DNA from: Eutreptiella sp. 'Long Island Sound 2002'
Taxonomy: Eukaryota > Euglenozoa > Euglenophyceae > Eutreptiales > Eutreptiaceae
NCBI GenBank assembly: GCA_964036045.1
Contig: OZ038383.1
Location: 6,278,430-6,342,429, forward strand
Length of the DNA stretch: 64,000 nucleotides
Direction: 5' to 3'
Shown: piece after piece, positions 10,091-20,249 of the stretch
Position numbering within the stretch: position 1 is the stretch's first letter
How the letters are laid out: each line of letters begins with the position of its first letter
Notes under the pieces: model-generated
What the model was told of the DNA's origin: nothing
What the model saw: only the letters and a program-made list of their open reading frames with translations
Databases searched by the model: none
Position numbers and translations under genes: made by a program

Positions 10091-12280
10091 TTAATTCGGC
10101 CAAGCACGAATACATGTGACCACTAACCTGTCTGGCCTGGCCCTCGTACGGCTTGGGCGCTGCAAATCAGCGGCCGAACTTGAAGCTTGGTCCTCATTTG
10201 GCTCCTGGGCTGGCCTGACCGCAGGAGGGGAGATCGACGGATCAGCCCTGGAATGTGGCTGCTGAGGGCCGTAAAAGGCTGGATCTCGATTCACCACAGG
10301 TCTTTTTCCGTCGCTCTCCACTTGTCTGTCTGGTTTCGACAAACAATCTGTCAGGAGTACTCCAATTTCGGGGTGCTTCTTCAGGAAGTCGATGAACCCC
10401 TTGGTGTATCCATGGACAAAAGATTGGGCTGGTTCCCAGTTGTTGTGACTGGAATCAAAGCCCCTCCACTCACACAGAAATTCCCATTCGCCCTTGGCGT
10501 CACGTCTTGCTTCAACAATCCTCTTGAGTTCGTACTTTCCCCCTTCGATGACCCGATCGGACAAGTGTTTTGCAGTCCAAAAAAGGGGTTTAACCCGATC
10601 CTTGGGGGAGGGGATCTCTCTCTTGAGGCGATCGCCCGTAAAGTCAATTTCCCTGCTGACATCCACACGAATCCTCCACCTGTTCTCACCAAGACGCGCT
10701 GTAACAGCGAATGGCCCCTCCCACAAGGGAAGAAGCTTATCATCTCCGTCCAGGGTGGTTTCGGATTTTCGAAGCCAAACTCGATCATCGACTTCAAAAT
10801 TGTGGGGGTTTTTTCGACCTTGATTTTGAACCCAAAGCCAGTCAGCTTGATGCTTCTCGATTAATTTCGACACAGATTTATCTGCTCGTTGGACTTCGTC
10901 CAAAAACAGCGAAGCATCTTTACAGGGGCGAGGATTATTCAACGGCATGTTCCACCAACACTTCTTTCGTCCAAAGACAATTTCATTTGGAGAAAGGCCA
11001 TGATACAAAGGCGTGTTGTGGTAACGGCGAAACAATGCGAAGAGAACTTCCATCCAATGGAAATCCTTTTCACTCGCGAGCTCCTTACGAAGCATATTAA
11101 TTATAGAGCGGCCGGCTCTTTCGCCAGGCAGCGCTCGATGCGAGTGGATTTCACATCGCAGGTGGTGGATTCCAAGGCGAGCACATAATTCTCTCCACCA
11201 TTCGGAGGTGTACTCTTTGCCTGAATCCGTCACCACCTCGGATGGGACGTCCCAGCCTCCCATCCAGGTCTGCGCGCACCACTTGGCGGCAGCCTTGCCA
11301 GTCATCGACTCAATGTTGCAAGGCAACACTTGAATGTAGCCGGAATGACGGCACTGAATAAGGAGCACACCATTGACCTTTTTATTGGTCCAATGGCACT
11401 CTTCGTCATCGAGTTCACCGAGATAGAAGAAATCACTGGTGACTCTGTTAAAGAGGCGCTCCGGAATAGGATGAGGCCTCAGATGGCCGTGCTTCTTTGC
11501 GCTGGGAGGCGTCGAGACAGCACATTGGGCGCATCCGGCGGCTACTTTCATGCAGTGAGTATATAGCCGTGAGCCAAACAACCTATGTTTAATCATCGAC
11601 CACAGTCGACGGCCATGTGCGTGGGGGGACTCCCATTTGTGCCACCAGTTTAACACTCGGGGGGCTAGGGCGTCTGGCACACACAATTTACCCTCCATCC
11701 ACAGCTTCCCCCCATCCAACGAGTACTCAGCAAAAATCCCATCCTTGTGAGCATCTTTGGATTGGAGATTTCCAAAGACCTCTTTAAACATGGGATCCTG
11801 CAGATAATTGGACGTCCAGTCACGGATGATCAGGGAATCTTTAGGCAGGGGTGGAGTTTTGGCCGGATCTCGACGCTTAATGCCCTGGATCAACCGAAAT
11901 CGACTTACTCGTCGGGTATAGTCAAACCGTTTCACACTCCCTGAGGAGGGATCGGTGACTTTTTCCACGACTTTCAGTGTCTTGGTGCAGATCTCATGAG
12001 CATGCGCTGGATCTGTGATGGCCGTGATGTCGTGACACGGTAATGCGTGTTGTTTAACAGCGCATTGCATGCATGCACGTCGAATGAGTTTCTTTTCTTC
12101 CTGATCACATTCGATGATGACATGGCGGTCCTGCTCCGTACCATGGATGTTGGTACTTTGCAGCCCCTCTGAGGCGGGGTAAGCCCATCGGCTCAGAGCA
12201 TCCGCTACCGTGTTGTGTTTTCCAGGCAAATACGACACATGGAGGTCAAACAGAGAGAGCTGGGCTCGCGACAGTATCAA
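10091..12280 (-). pseudogene. Chromo-I pol: RNase H end, integrase, chromodomain
   Basis: This open frame begins in the RNase H C-terminus (residues 1-32, ending YLPGKHNTVADALSRW). An integrase follows, with a zinc-binding N-terminus (H near 220, C250 and C253) and the catalytic triad D283 (TSDFF), D352 (VVTDSGKEY) and E387 (LPGERAGR). The C-terminus has a beta-barrel-like region and a chromodomain at about 582-636 (YELKRIVEARR, FLCEWRGF, NNWEP). The chromodomain places it among the chromoviruses, whose integrases are thought to target chromatin marks. The stop codon is TAA. The frame is not continuous with the RT frame: two frameshifts lie between 12,270 and 12,367. Confidence 0.9.
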
Positions 12281-13167
12281 TGTGTTCGGTGGCCCAATAC
12301 TCCAGAGATCGATGATCCGTCAGGACCTCGACTCGATTGGTGCCAACCCACGATTGGTACTTTTTTTAGAGCGCAAATTATGGCATACGTTTCTTGCTCA
12401 CGCGGCGACCATTGCATTTGGCGCGGGGCTAGCTTCCGAGACCAAAATGCAAGAGGGTAATGCACGCCGGTGGCTTCATCAACCTGTTCAAGAACAGCTC
12501 CGATCGCGTACCTAGAAGCGTCGGTTCTAATGTAGAAGGGTCGGTCAAATTGGGGCACATGCAACGTGGCGACTTCACAGAGGGCCGCCTTCAAGTGATG
12601 GAAGGCCTCCTCGCACTCGTCAGTCCACTTGACACGAACCTTTGAACCTGCCTTGCCCGCATCTCTCCGTACCTTCAATAATTCAGTGAGGGGGGCAGCA
12701 AATTTGGCATAATTCGGCACAAAAGTGTGGTAAAAATTGCAACAACCCAGGAATCCTCTCAACTCCGTGATCGTCTCAGGGCGCTTCCACTTCTGAATAG
12801 CGACGAGCTTCCCTGGACTGGGTTGTCGGGTGCCATTCTCTAGGAGAGAACCACAAAATTCGACTGATTTTAAAAATAATTTTCCCTTCTTTGGCCCACA
12901 AATCAGCTGATTGGCGTCAAGAATGTCCAAAACTTGGTTCAGCTGCTTCTCATGTAGGGCCACCAGCTCGGCTTCGGTCAGTCCCTCCCCTTCCGTCGCG
13001 ATGATTATGTCATCTATGTACACACTCACGAAGGCACGAAGCTCAGGATGGGTTGTGAACAGCACATCCTCCATCATTCTTTGAAAAAATGAGGGGGCGT
13101 TCTTCAGCCCCATGGGCATGACCGTCCATTGGACTGGGCCACATGGCGTGCACATACAAGTGAGAGG
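12277..13167 (-). pseudogene. Chromo-I pol: reverse transcriptase and RNase H
   Basis: It continues in frame from the preceding RT segment after an in-frame TGA at 13,168-13,170. The fingers/palm signature VMPMGLKNAPSFFQ and the catalytic motif VYIDDIIIA (residues ~45-52) are intact. The connection domain and the RNase H start (YIRTDASRYAIGAVL) follow. After 'ICALKK' the frame shifts in an A7 run (12,361-12,367). Removing one A restores the RNase H motif VLTDHRSLEYWATEH. A second shift occurs near 12,270. The order is normal for Ty3/gypsy. The breaks suggest inactivation or homopolymer sequencing error. Confidence 0.88.
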
Positions 13168-14625
13168 TCAACTGTCCTTCCTTAACGGCATTTGGTGAAA
13201 GCCGTGACGGAGATCCAGCACAGAAAACAATCGACCTCTTGCCCTCTTGGCGATTTCCTCCTCAATGAGGGGCAGGGGGTGTGAATCCGCCTTGGTTTCG
13301 GCGTTGAGATTGCGAAAATCAACAACCATTCGCCAACCATCAATGGTGTTCTGGTCTGCAGGCGGTGGCTTCGGGACTGTGAAGGGTGAACAGCACCATT
13401 CGCTGGTCATACAACCCTCAAGCCAACCAAATTCCCTGAGATTTCTCTCGATGATTTTTCTGAGGATCTCATGTTTATGTCCATGATTTTCATAAGGGCG
13501 CTGTTTTTTTGCCTTGTACCCTTCACGAAGCTCGATGAAGGCTTCACCGAACTGTCCACGGACAGGGGGGTCTTTGATCAACTTCCCTGAAAGGGTTGTG
13601 TCCTTCCGTTCCTCAAAAATCTTTTCTCTTGACTTGGAACACAATTCAGTGTCCACCTGATCGCCAGGAATTACTGTCGAAAAAACTTTGGCGACTTCTT
13701 CGGCTTTGGCAGGAAGAATCTTCTTACGGATGTCCCTAAACAGGTCCGTATCAACTGCCTCTTGAAGATAGGTGGGTCGTGTGTCGAAATCCCAGAGATT
13801 CCCTTCGTGATCCAGCTCCTCGAAAGGATCCATGAAAGCTTCCACAGGGGGTTTTTCATAAAAAACTCTGAATTTGCGGCGTGATTTGGAATTTTTCTTC
13901 GCCTGTGCACTGAAGATTCTTTTCGATGTCGACCGTATTGGCGAAGAGGGAGACGAGGCGGATCCATTGGACGTTGAATCACCTTGGGTATCTGACGGAC
14001 AAAAATCAGAAAAAAAAGATTCATCATCAGTACCACGCTCAACCTCAGATTCAGACCCAACACAGGAATCTGTACTAGAATCAGCAGAATTAGAGTCAGA
14101 AAGCTTTCCATCCACCAGGAATGCAAGCGAACTCCAGGACCGCTGTGGCAGGGGACCTGTGTCGTCCCTGGCATACAGCTTAATCTTCCTGGGAAGTTCG
14201 ATGTAATCTACACAAATGTCTTGTAATTCCTGAAACCAAGGCTTGTCGTCCCACAAGGGCACAACTAAAATTGCCTGGGTTTTATCTTGCTTGATTTTGT
14301 GGATGACCTGCTGGATTAAGTGAAACGGAGGATTAATCCACAACTTCTTGTCCCATTTATGGGTCCAAGCGTCGCTAAAGTGCTTGTCAAGGCGCTTGTT
14401 CATACGGTTAGCAAAGGCATCATACTGGGGCCAAAAGGAATGGTGTTCATGAAAATATTCACAAATTGCATTGCGCCATTTGTCGACAACTCTGTAAGAT
14501 GAAGAGTGCCAGCGCGAAGGGCGTCGTGGCTGGGAGTCCCTACGAAGACATTCTAACTCTTGGGAGTAATCGGCACTCCCATTCACCTCTGCAATGGTGA
14601 CATCTTCACCAAATTTTGGTGTCAC
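13168..14625 (-). pseudogene. Chromo-I pol: Dam-like module and RT N-terminus
   Basis: Residues ~48-174 resemble the phage-type DNA N6-adenine methyltransferase (Dam) fold. They have YDAFANRMNKRLDKHF, then W-x-K-x-LWINPPF (NPPF at 98-101, the catalytic (D/N)PP(F/Y) motif), a helix, LVVPLWDDKPWFQEL, and finally WSSLAFLVDGK. An acidic Ser-rich linker and a region before the RT follow. The RT N-terminus has EWCCSPFTVPKPP, WRMVVDFRNLNAETK and FSVLDLRHGFHQMPL. A single TGA (13,168-13,170) interrupts the frame straight after 'RKDS', and the frame continues as PLTCMCTPCG. Upstream it is in frame with the protease across a TAG. No AdoMet-binding motif I is obvious, so catalysis is uncertain. Confidence 0.85.
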
Positions 14626-15246
14626 CTATTGCTTCAAAAATTCTTCTGCACTTTTAAACCCTGCGTGCAAAAAACGAAATTCAGGACGTTCCAAGGGACC
14701 TGACTCCAGCAAAAAACAACGACGATGACCTACGGGCGCTACCCTGTTCTTGCGAAGCCAAGGATGGCCCAAATAAAGGTCATACTTTATGTCAGCACGA
14801 TAGAAGTAGTCATCCTTAAGGACAACTTCTTCCACATTTTGCTCTTCCCAAAGGTCTTGAGCGACCAAATGAGTTGATATATAACAACCACGCTGCCCAC
14901 CTGCGAGAGAATGTCCAGAAACTCCCTCGAGGGTAACAGGATGAGGCGATTCAAACACGCAGTCGTCGGGTAAGAATGAATTGGATTGGAGATTTACCTC
15001 TGATCCATTGTCACACAAACAAGTGGCGAGATGGAAATTTCCCTTGCAATCAGAGACCCACAGCTTTGTGACAAACTGACGGGCCCTGTGCTTGGACTGT
15101 ACACCAACCTCGTCCACTACAACAGAAGGATCCGCTGCCGGATCCAGGGGAGAGGAGACAAGCGACCCTACATCAAGTAATGGTCGATCTGGAATCTGGG
15201 GATCATGCCTGAAATCGCCTGGGGAGGGGCGATTTTCGTGGCTCCC
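14626..15246 (-). pseudogene. Chromo-I pol: aspartic protease
   Basis: The frame is open from directly after the gag TAG (15,247-15,249) to another TAG at 14,626-14,628. The retropepsin-like segment has ATCLCDNGSEVNL (DNGS where DT/SG is usual), followed by hydrophobic strands and YDLYLGHPWLRKN, a typical G-H-x-WL flap and C-terminal region. The N-to-T/S difference in the active-site triad is unusual. The frame then continues through TAG-GTG into the Dam-like module. This second TAG is either a mutation (for example from CAG) or another leaky stop. Confidence 0.8.
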
Positions 15247-15249
15247 CTA
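15247..15249 (-). promoter_or_regulatory. Gag/pol TAG, candidate readthrough stop
   Basis: Minus strand GCC-TAG-GGG-AGC. Pol continues in the same frame with no other stop for more than 200 codons. Murine leukaemia virus and related retroviruses use a UAG followed by G in the same role. The context is shared with Chromo-II (GAA-TAG-GGG). Confidence 0.6.
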
Positions 15250-16713
15250 GGCGTTCTGACCTCCAGCGGCTGCATTTACATTGTGAACACAGCCTGATTC
15301 GTCGATCCACTCATCTTGGAACGGATCATCCGCTGGATTCAGGGCATTTTCGACATAATCTCGATCCGCATCGGACACCTGATCTGCACCTGAGACCTGA
15401 TCCACACGATGGTTGCCTTTTCCACGTCCACGGCCACGGCCGCCGGATGATGGGCCACCACCGTCGCCACGCCCTCTGCCCTTACCAGAGAAAGGGGTTC
15501 CTGAAGGATTTCCCTTACCTTTACCCTGTGATCCTGGAGCATTTCCTTTGTTTGTACCGGATTGAGGGGTTTGGCCTGGACTTCGATTTCCGCCTCCGGC
15601 GTTGCCATTAGGACTTGTCTGGCCTTTCGGCTGCCCACCGGAGCCGGATGGAGTCCGATTCCCTTTGCCTTGGGACCCGCCAGGGCCTCCAGTATTTTTG
15701 TTTCCACCGGAGGGGGTCGGATTACCCTTTCCCCCCTTTGCACCATGCACCTGTCTGTCATTCCTGTCTGAATTCTGCGAATTACTGACATTTTCACCAA
15801 TCACCTTGTGATCGTAAGCAGACCATCGGTGATTAGCAGTAGAATGCGTCTTAGCTCGGTTCGTAGAACCTAAAAGAAGGCAGATGCTACAATGATCCTG
15901 AACATTCCGGGTGTCATTCACCTTTTTGTTGCCCTTTTGGGCCCCATTTTGGGTGTTTTGCTGGGTATTCCTGTTTCCCCCAAGACCCTCATGGAAATTT
16001 TGATTGGCGGCGTCAGCGAGCCTCTCAACCTCTTCCCACAGTTCCTGCGGGGTGAACGAAAACACCCAGTTCCTGGCCTTCAGGCGATTGCCATGGAAGC
16101 TTACTCCCCTGTTGAGGACTTGGACAAAGAAGTCCCGATCCTCGTGTTCATTAAACTTGATTTTCCACGTGTTTTCAGTGAATTTCACCTTGGTAAACGA
16201 CGTGGGGGAGCACTTTTGAAGTGCCTCCCTGACCGTAAACCTGTTGGCCGAGGCATCGAAGCCATCGACCTCCGCCCACCAGGTCTTGACCTTTTCTTCG
16301 GATTGTTTATTCCGAAGGGTGGCGGCGGTTTCTGAGGGGATCTTGTCAAAAATCAGATTTTTCAGCTCGGCACTGGAAAATTTTTCGCCTGAATGTTCAG
16401 ATTCTTCTACGAGATTCCAGAAGCGCTGTCTCTTGTCTTGCACTTCGTGCAAGATTAATCGCGAGAACGAAGGAAAATTCTTCAACATCTGGTGGTAATG
16501 GTCCTCTGGCAGCCGGGATCCACGTACCTCCAGCTGTTCCCACACCTCATCAAAGGTAAGGGGGGAACTTGAATCCTCACGATCACTCCAGGTCCTGAGC
16601 CAAGTGTTGGCCGGCGCTCCCTCAAGGCAGTCCAAGAGGGCCATCAGGAACTGATCATCCTGGAGCTTTTGAGTCTTAACCCACAATTTAAATTCCGTTG
16701 GAACTGAGGCCAA
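15247..16713 (-). pseudogene. Chromo-I gag, C-terminal frame
   Basis: It contains the retrotransposon gag (capsid-like) region: EFKLWVKTQKL, FLMALLDCLEGAPANTWLR and LTFDEVWEQLEVR. A zinc-finger-like CSICLLL...H...H segment follows, and then a long Gly/Asn/Lys/Arg-rich tail (RGRGRGKG type) likely to bind RNA. It is out of frame with the N-terminal gag frame. One extra base near 16,693 would join FQR to EFKLWV. It ends in TAG, immediately followed by GGG and 210 open codons of pol in the same frame. Confidence 0.85.
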
Positions 16714-18281
16714 CGTCTGGGGTTCCCATTATACTTCGGCTGCTTGGCAACCTGACGAAGTCGCAATGAAGTAGGATTTAGGAGTGAATCCAGCCCAACA
16801 CCGGCCGTAATGGCAGACACCTTGGCGGCATCATTAGCCACACCAGCTCCGGCGAGGGTCTGGGCGAGCAACATCTGGGCTATTGCATTGGAATCAACAG
16901 CAGGAAGGGTAGTACGGGAGGCAGTTCGTTTGGCATTCTGAGCCTCATTCCTAGCCTTCGCCGATCTACTCTGAGATCGAGAGATTGTAACCCTTTCCTT
17001 TAGCTTAGTCCTGCTGATCCTTGCGTCGGTGGTCTTAGAGTCCACCGAAGGAGCAATCGAAAAAATTTCTGTCGCCTCCTCCGACGGTTCTGTTGTTTGT
17101 TCCACCGATGATGCGCCCTCAGACCTCATGTGGGTCTTGAAAAGATCTTTAATTCCCAGCGTCTGAATGATGAGTTGCATTTGATCTTTGAGCAATTGGA
17201 GCTCAGTATCTCGCTGTAATCTGCAAGAGCAGTCGGCAGGACAGTACATACCGTGTCCTGAAGGGCCTGAGCAGGCTGTCGGACCGCTAATCTCAGTGGT
17301 TCGCAGCCAGGAGTCCACTTGGGGAGCTCCTTCAGTCCTAATTTCCAGGCTTGCCTGCCTAGCTGCCTCTAAAATTCCTTCCTCAACCGCGGCGGCTAGA
17401 TCGTCGCGGATGGAAACAGAGGGATGAGGGGCGGAGGGCCCGGCAACAGGTGCCTTGGTCTTCTCCTTCGGGAAGGGACTTGCCTCCCAGATCTGCAAGA
17501 AAATGGCAAAAGATTCATCTTCTTGAGAACGCCACCACATCCTGGTATTAATTTCTTCTTGAAGGAGGAAGAAATATTCAAATAAAAAATCAGAGGCGAT
17601 TCTTTCTTGACCTATCAGCTTAGACGTGGCTAATAGACAAAGGGCCTCAAGCGCCTCAAGGTTACGGGTCACTTCTGAAGACAAATGGTTGTCCCATTGT
17701 GCCCAATTGGCAGGTCGATTGTAGGTAGGTACCTCACCTGGACCACCCATCTCAATGTCGTCAATGTCGGCGTCGATGGTCTCAAAATGTGGACATTGGT
17801 AAGGAGTATTAGTACCTGCCAGGTCCGTAAGCTCCACCGGAGCGTTGCCATTAGCGTAGGCTGGGAGATTCCAGCTGCTTGATGGCCAATTTCGACTGGG
17901 ATCTTGATTGTAATCTGGGCCTCCACAGCTGCTGATTTGTGCCCTTCTTGGGCAATTTGGGCTTGCGCAAGGCATTCCTCTCAAGGCCTCGTTCGCACAG
18001 CACCACGGCAGCGTAATCGTTACGTCTCCGGAGGTGGCGGAGTCTACGGGGCCGTACTGGGGAGCTAGCTGTGGTTGGGACACCAAAGGAACAACATTCA
18101 GGTAGCCTCTGCTACCATGAAAGTGCTGCCCTGGGTCGTTGCGGGTGCCGGAGGGCTCGGGGCCGGCAAGACCAGTGGGGCAGGCACGCGAGGAGTCTCC
18201 CTGGATGTTGTTATTGGGGGTAGAACCGGATACTCGGACACCAACAGAGGCGAGAGCAGCGACAACAGAAGCAAGGTCCAT
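16644..18281 (-). pseudogene. Chromo-I gag, N-terminal frame
   Basis: A 545-codon frame starting with ATG at 18,281, which lies inside the 5' LTR. It reads through the LTR end and the primer-binding site (HFHGSRGYLNVV), as in Ty1-like arrangements. The N-terminal half is low complexity and acidic. A basic region (SRSQSRSAKARNEAQNAKR) and KYNGNPRRWPQF lead into the capsid region before the frameshift near 16,693. A start further downstream cannot be excluded. Together with the overlapping frame it would give a gag of roughly 1,000 residues, long for the family. Confidence 0.8.
18101..18117 (-). promoter_or_regulatory. Primer-binding site of Chromo-I
   Basis: The minus strand TGGTAGCAGAG directly follows the LTR end CACTTTCA. 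It matches the complement of the 3' end of eukaryotic initiator methionine tRNA, the usual Ty3/gypsy primer. Confidence 0.9.
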
Positions 18282-18649
18282 GCTGATTGTGGTCCGGCAG
18301 AAAATCCCAGTCTATGAAGAAAATTGATGCGAATTATTCTAAATACATCTGAGTGTCCAAAACTGTCTGAAAAGATTTAAATAATCAAATTATGTAAAAA
18401 TGTTTGGCCGATCTGGCCCGCGAGCGCGCGTCAGCGGCAAATGGCGATTCCAGCTAAAATAGCGGAACGCGGCGGATTTACGGGAAATGGACCGCGGAAT
18501 CAAATCCGGCATATCAGAAATATATAGGAAATATCCTGTGACTGAGCTGCGAGGCGGCGGTTCCGCCGAAGCAAAGAAAATGACCAAAATGTAGCCAATC
18601 TGGGCAGAATGTCTGAAAATCTGAGCAGATGGGGCTAGCCGCACTTACA
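18118..18649 (-). repeat. 5' LTR of Chromo-I
   Basis: 532 bp, TGTAAGTG...CACTTTCA on the minus strand, about 99% identical to 7,948-8,479. The gag ATG lies 163 bp before its 3' end. Confidence 0.95.
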
Positions 18650-18654
18650 GCTGC
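18650..18654. repeat. Target-site duplication of Chromo-I, right
   Basis: GCTGC, identical to 7,943-7,947. Confidence 0.9.
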
Positions 18655-18808
18655 ATGGTAAACACAAAAAGGAGCAACTACGGGGCCCACTCAAAATGCA
18701 CAGTGTGCTCAGGAATCTCATCCTTCTCCTGCAGTTCCGAGGAAGGATAGCATCCGTGTGGCGGGAAGCACCAAGGCTCCAATACTGCTTCCTCTCAATA
18801 CCCCGACG

Positions 18809-19084
18809 CTACCACAAGAGCCATTGGGGGGGGGTCCCATTCAACTTCAACTCACCTAATGCAAAACCATCCTCCACATGGTCAATCACAAACGAAGATA
18901 TGGAATGGTGAAACATGAAACAATCAGAGATGGGGCTCTTATTTAGGCACCAAAAGCTCCCAACATGCAATATAATTCTCCTTGGCTTCACGGGAAAACA
19001 ATATGGAAAAAGAGCCCGATCCCGGACCAATATGTGCACCAGTGCCAAAGTCGCAAACTGTCCTTGGGGCGTATAACGTTTCAA
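18809..19084 (-). CDS. Possible exon of an unknown gene
   Basis: A 91-codon minus-strand frame with balanced, protein-like composition (for example FATLALVHILVRDRALFPY and FVIDHVEDGFALGEL). It has an ATG at 19,084 and a stop at 18,809. It lies between the Chromo-I insertion and the 22-bp repeat array, so it may be part of a gene that Chromo-I interrupted. A neighbouring minus frame (19,148-19,372) has GALFGLENMVDLTYLEG and could be an upstream exon. No domain is recognised and no splice sites are certain. Confidence 0.3.
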   Translation of the reverse strand: MKRYTPQGQFATLALVHILVRDRALFPYCFPVKPRRIILHVGSFWCLNKSPISDCFMFHHSISSFVIDHVEDGFALGELKLNGTPPQWLLW

Positions 19085-19259
19085 GATGCAAATGGAGACC
19101 CAGAAGCGGAGGGCAGGCGGTGTGTATGTCCCTGCACAGCGGTACTATCAGCCTTCTAAATACGTCAGGTCCACCATATTTTCCAAACCAAAAAGCGCAC
19201 CCGGTGTTGTGGTGTGACTTAGAAGAATAACGGAAAAGATGATGCCCTTTGCAACAATC

Positions 19260-19816
19260 TGTTCATCCAGTGATGCAGGCACGCGACACACAAGCCACAA
19301 AGCAACAAAGCCACAAAGAATAAAAAGCAATCTTACCAAAATTAACACCAACACACGAGGGCGTACTAGCAAGCCACTGGAAAAAAAAGTAGGCTACCAA
19401 GAATTAATAGCAAGCCTCCAAGAATGAATAGCACACCACCAAGATTTCACGGCAAGCCCCCAAGAACTATTTTAGCAAGCCACTGGACTTTAACAACAAG
19501 TACAAGAAGTTCCCATTCAGCCACCAAGAAATAACAACAAGCCGCTGGCAATAACCAACAAGCCACAAAGAATTAACAGCATGGCACCAAGAATTGAAAG
19601 CAGACATCCATTAAATCAATACCAAGCCTGCAAGAATTTAGAGCAAGCCATCATGACTCGACAATAGGCACCAACAATTACTAGCTAGTTGCCAAGAAAC
19701 AACACGAAGCCACGAACAATTACCAACAAGCGACGAGGAATCAGAAGCACACCTCTAGGAATGAAGACTAAGCCTCCAAGAATTAACCGAAAGCCTCCAA
19801 GAATGAACAACAAGCC
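19260..19816 (-). repeat. Degenerate ~22-bp tandem array, inverted copy
   Basis: About 25 imperfect units of the type AAGCCACCAAGAATTAACAAC. The reverse complement (TTGTTAATTCTTGGTGGCTT) forms the arrays at 39,432-39,836 and 55,690-56,110. This array directly precedes satellite S at the left edge of unit A. Confidence 0.8.
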
Positions 19817-20045
19817 TTCATACCTTGGAAGGTCATTTTAGGTAATCACCATATCAAAAAAAAACAAGTTTGGAAGACTTCGATTTTTGAGCTGCCCAGG
19901 GTGAAAAACTGCATCTGCATAAGCAGGTTGTGTACCAACCTCTTGGGAGCACCCCCCCCCCCCCGTGCACCCAATCCCCAAATAGGGTGAACAACAGGCA
20001 AATACGGCCTAAACCATGCTTTACATACCTTGGATGCTCATTTTA
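19817..20045 (+). repeat. Satellite S block 3, left end of unit A
   Basis: One S unit plus the start of the next. It has a short internal duplication (CATCTGCATAA) that also occurs at 40,645-40,655. The junction from S into element X (GGTCATTTTAGC then an A-rich stretch) is the same at both loci, showing that S and X were duplicated together. Confidence 0.8.
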
Positions 20046-20249
20046 GCAAAAAAACAAAAAAACAGAAGCACACAAGCAGGGACACCAAAAGCAGGCAAAC
20101 AACTCGACAGTGTGCCGATCCCCCGCTCCCTGGCTGCCTACGCACGGCCGGCGGCAGGGATACCACCGACCAGTCTGTCAACGCCAATACACACGCCACC
20201 TTGAGGGCGGTAAACTGCAGGCGGGGAGGTCCCCACAACACATGGGCTC

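Larger units (their letters stand above)
7948..18649 (-). mobile_element. Chromo-I: complete Ty3/gypsy chromovirus
   Basis: A 10.7-kb LTR retrotransposon on the minus strand. The order is 5' LTR (18,118-18,649), primer-binding site, gag, protease, Dam-like module, reverse transcriptase, RNase H, integrase, chromodomain, a 1.6-kb non-coding region, polypurine tract and 3' LTR (7,948-8,479). The LTRs are both 532 bp, begin TGTAAGTG, end CACTTTCA and differ at about five positions, so the insertion is recent. The target duplication is perfect. Even so, gag carries a frameshift, pol has two in-frame stops beyond the gag/pol TAG, and RNase H has two frameshifts. This copy is probably non-autonomous, or the assembly contains errors. 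Confidence 0.95.

Noticed and set aside
15562-16335. Plus-strand frames opposite Chromo-I gag
   Set aside because: Antisense shadows of the Gly/Asn-rich gag tail and capsid region.
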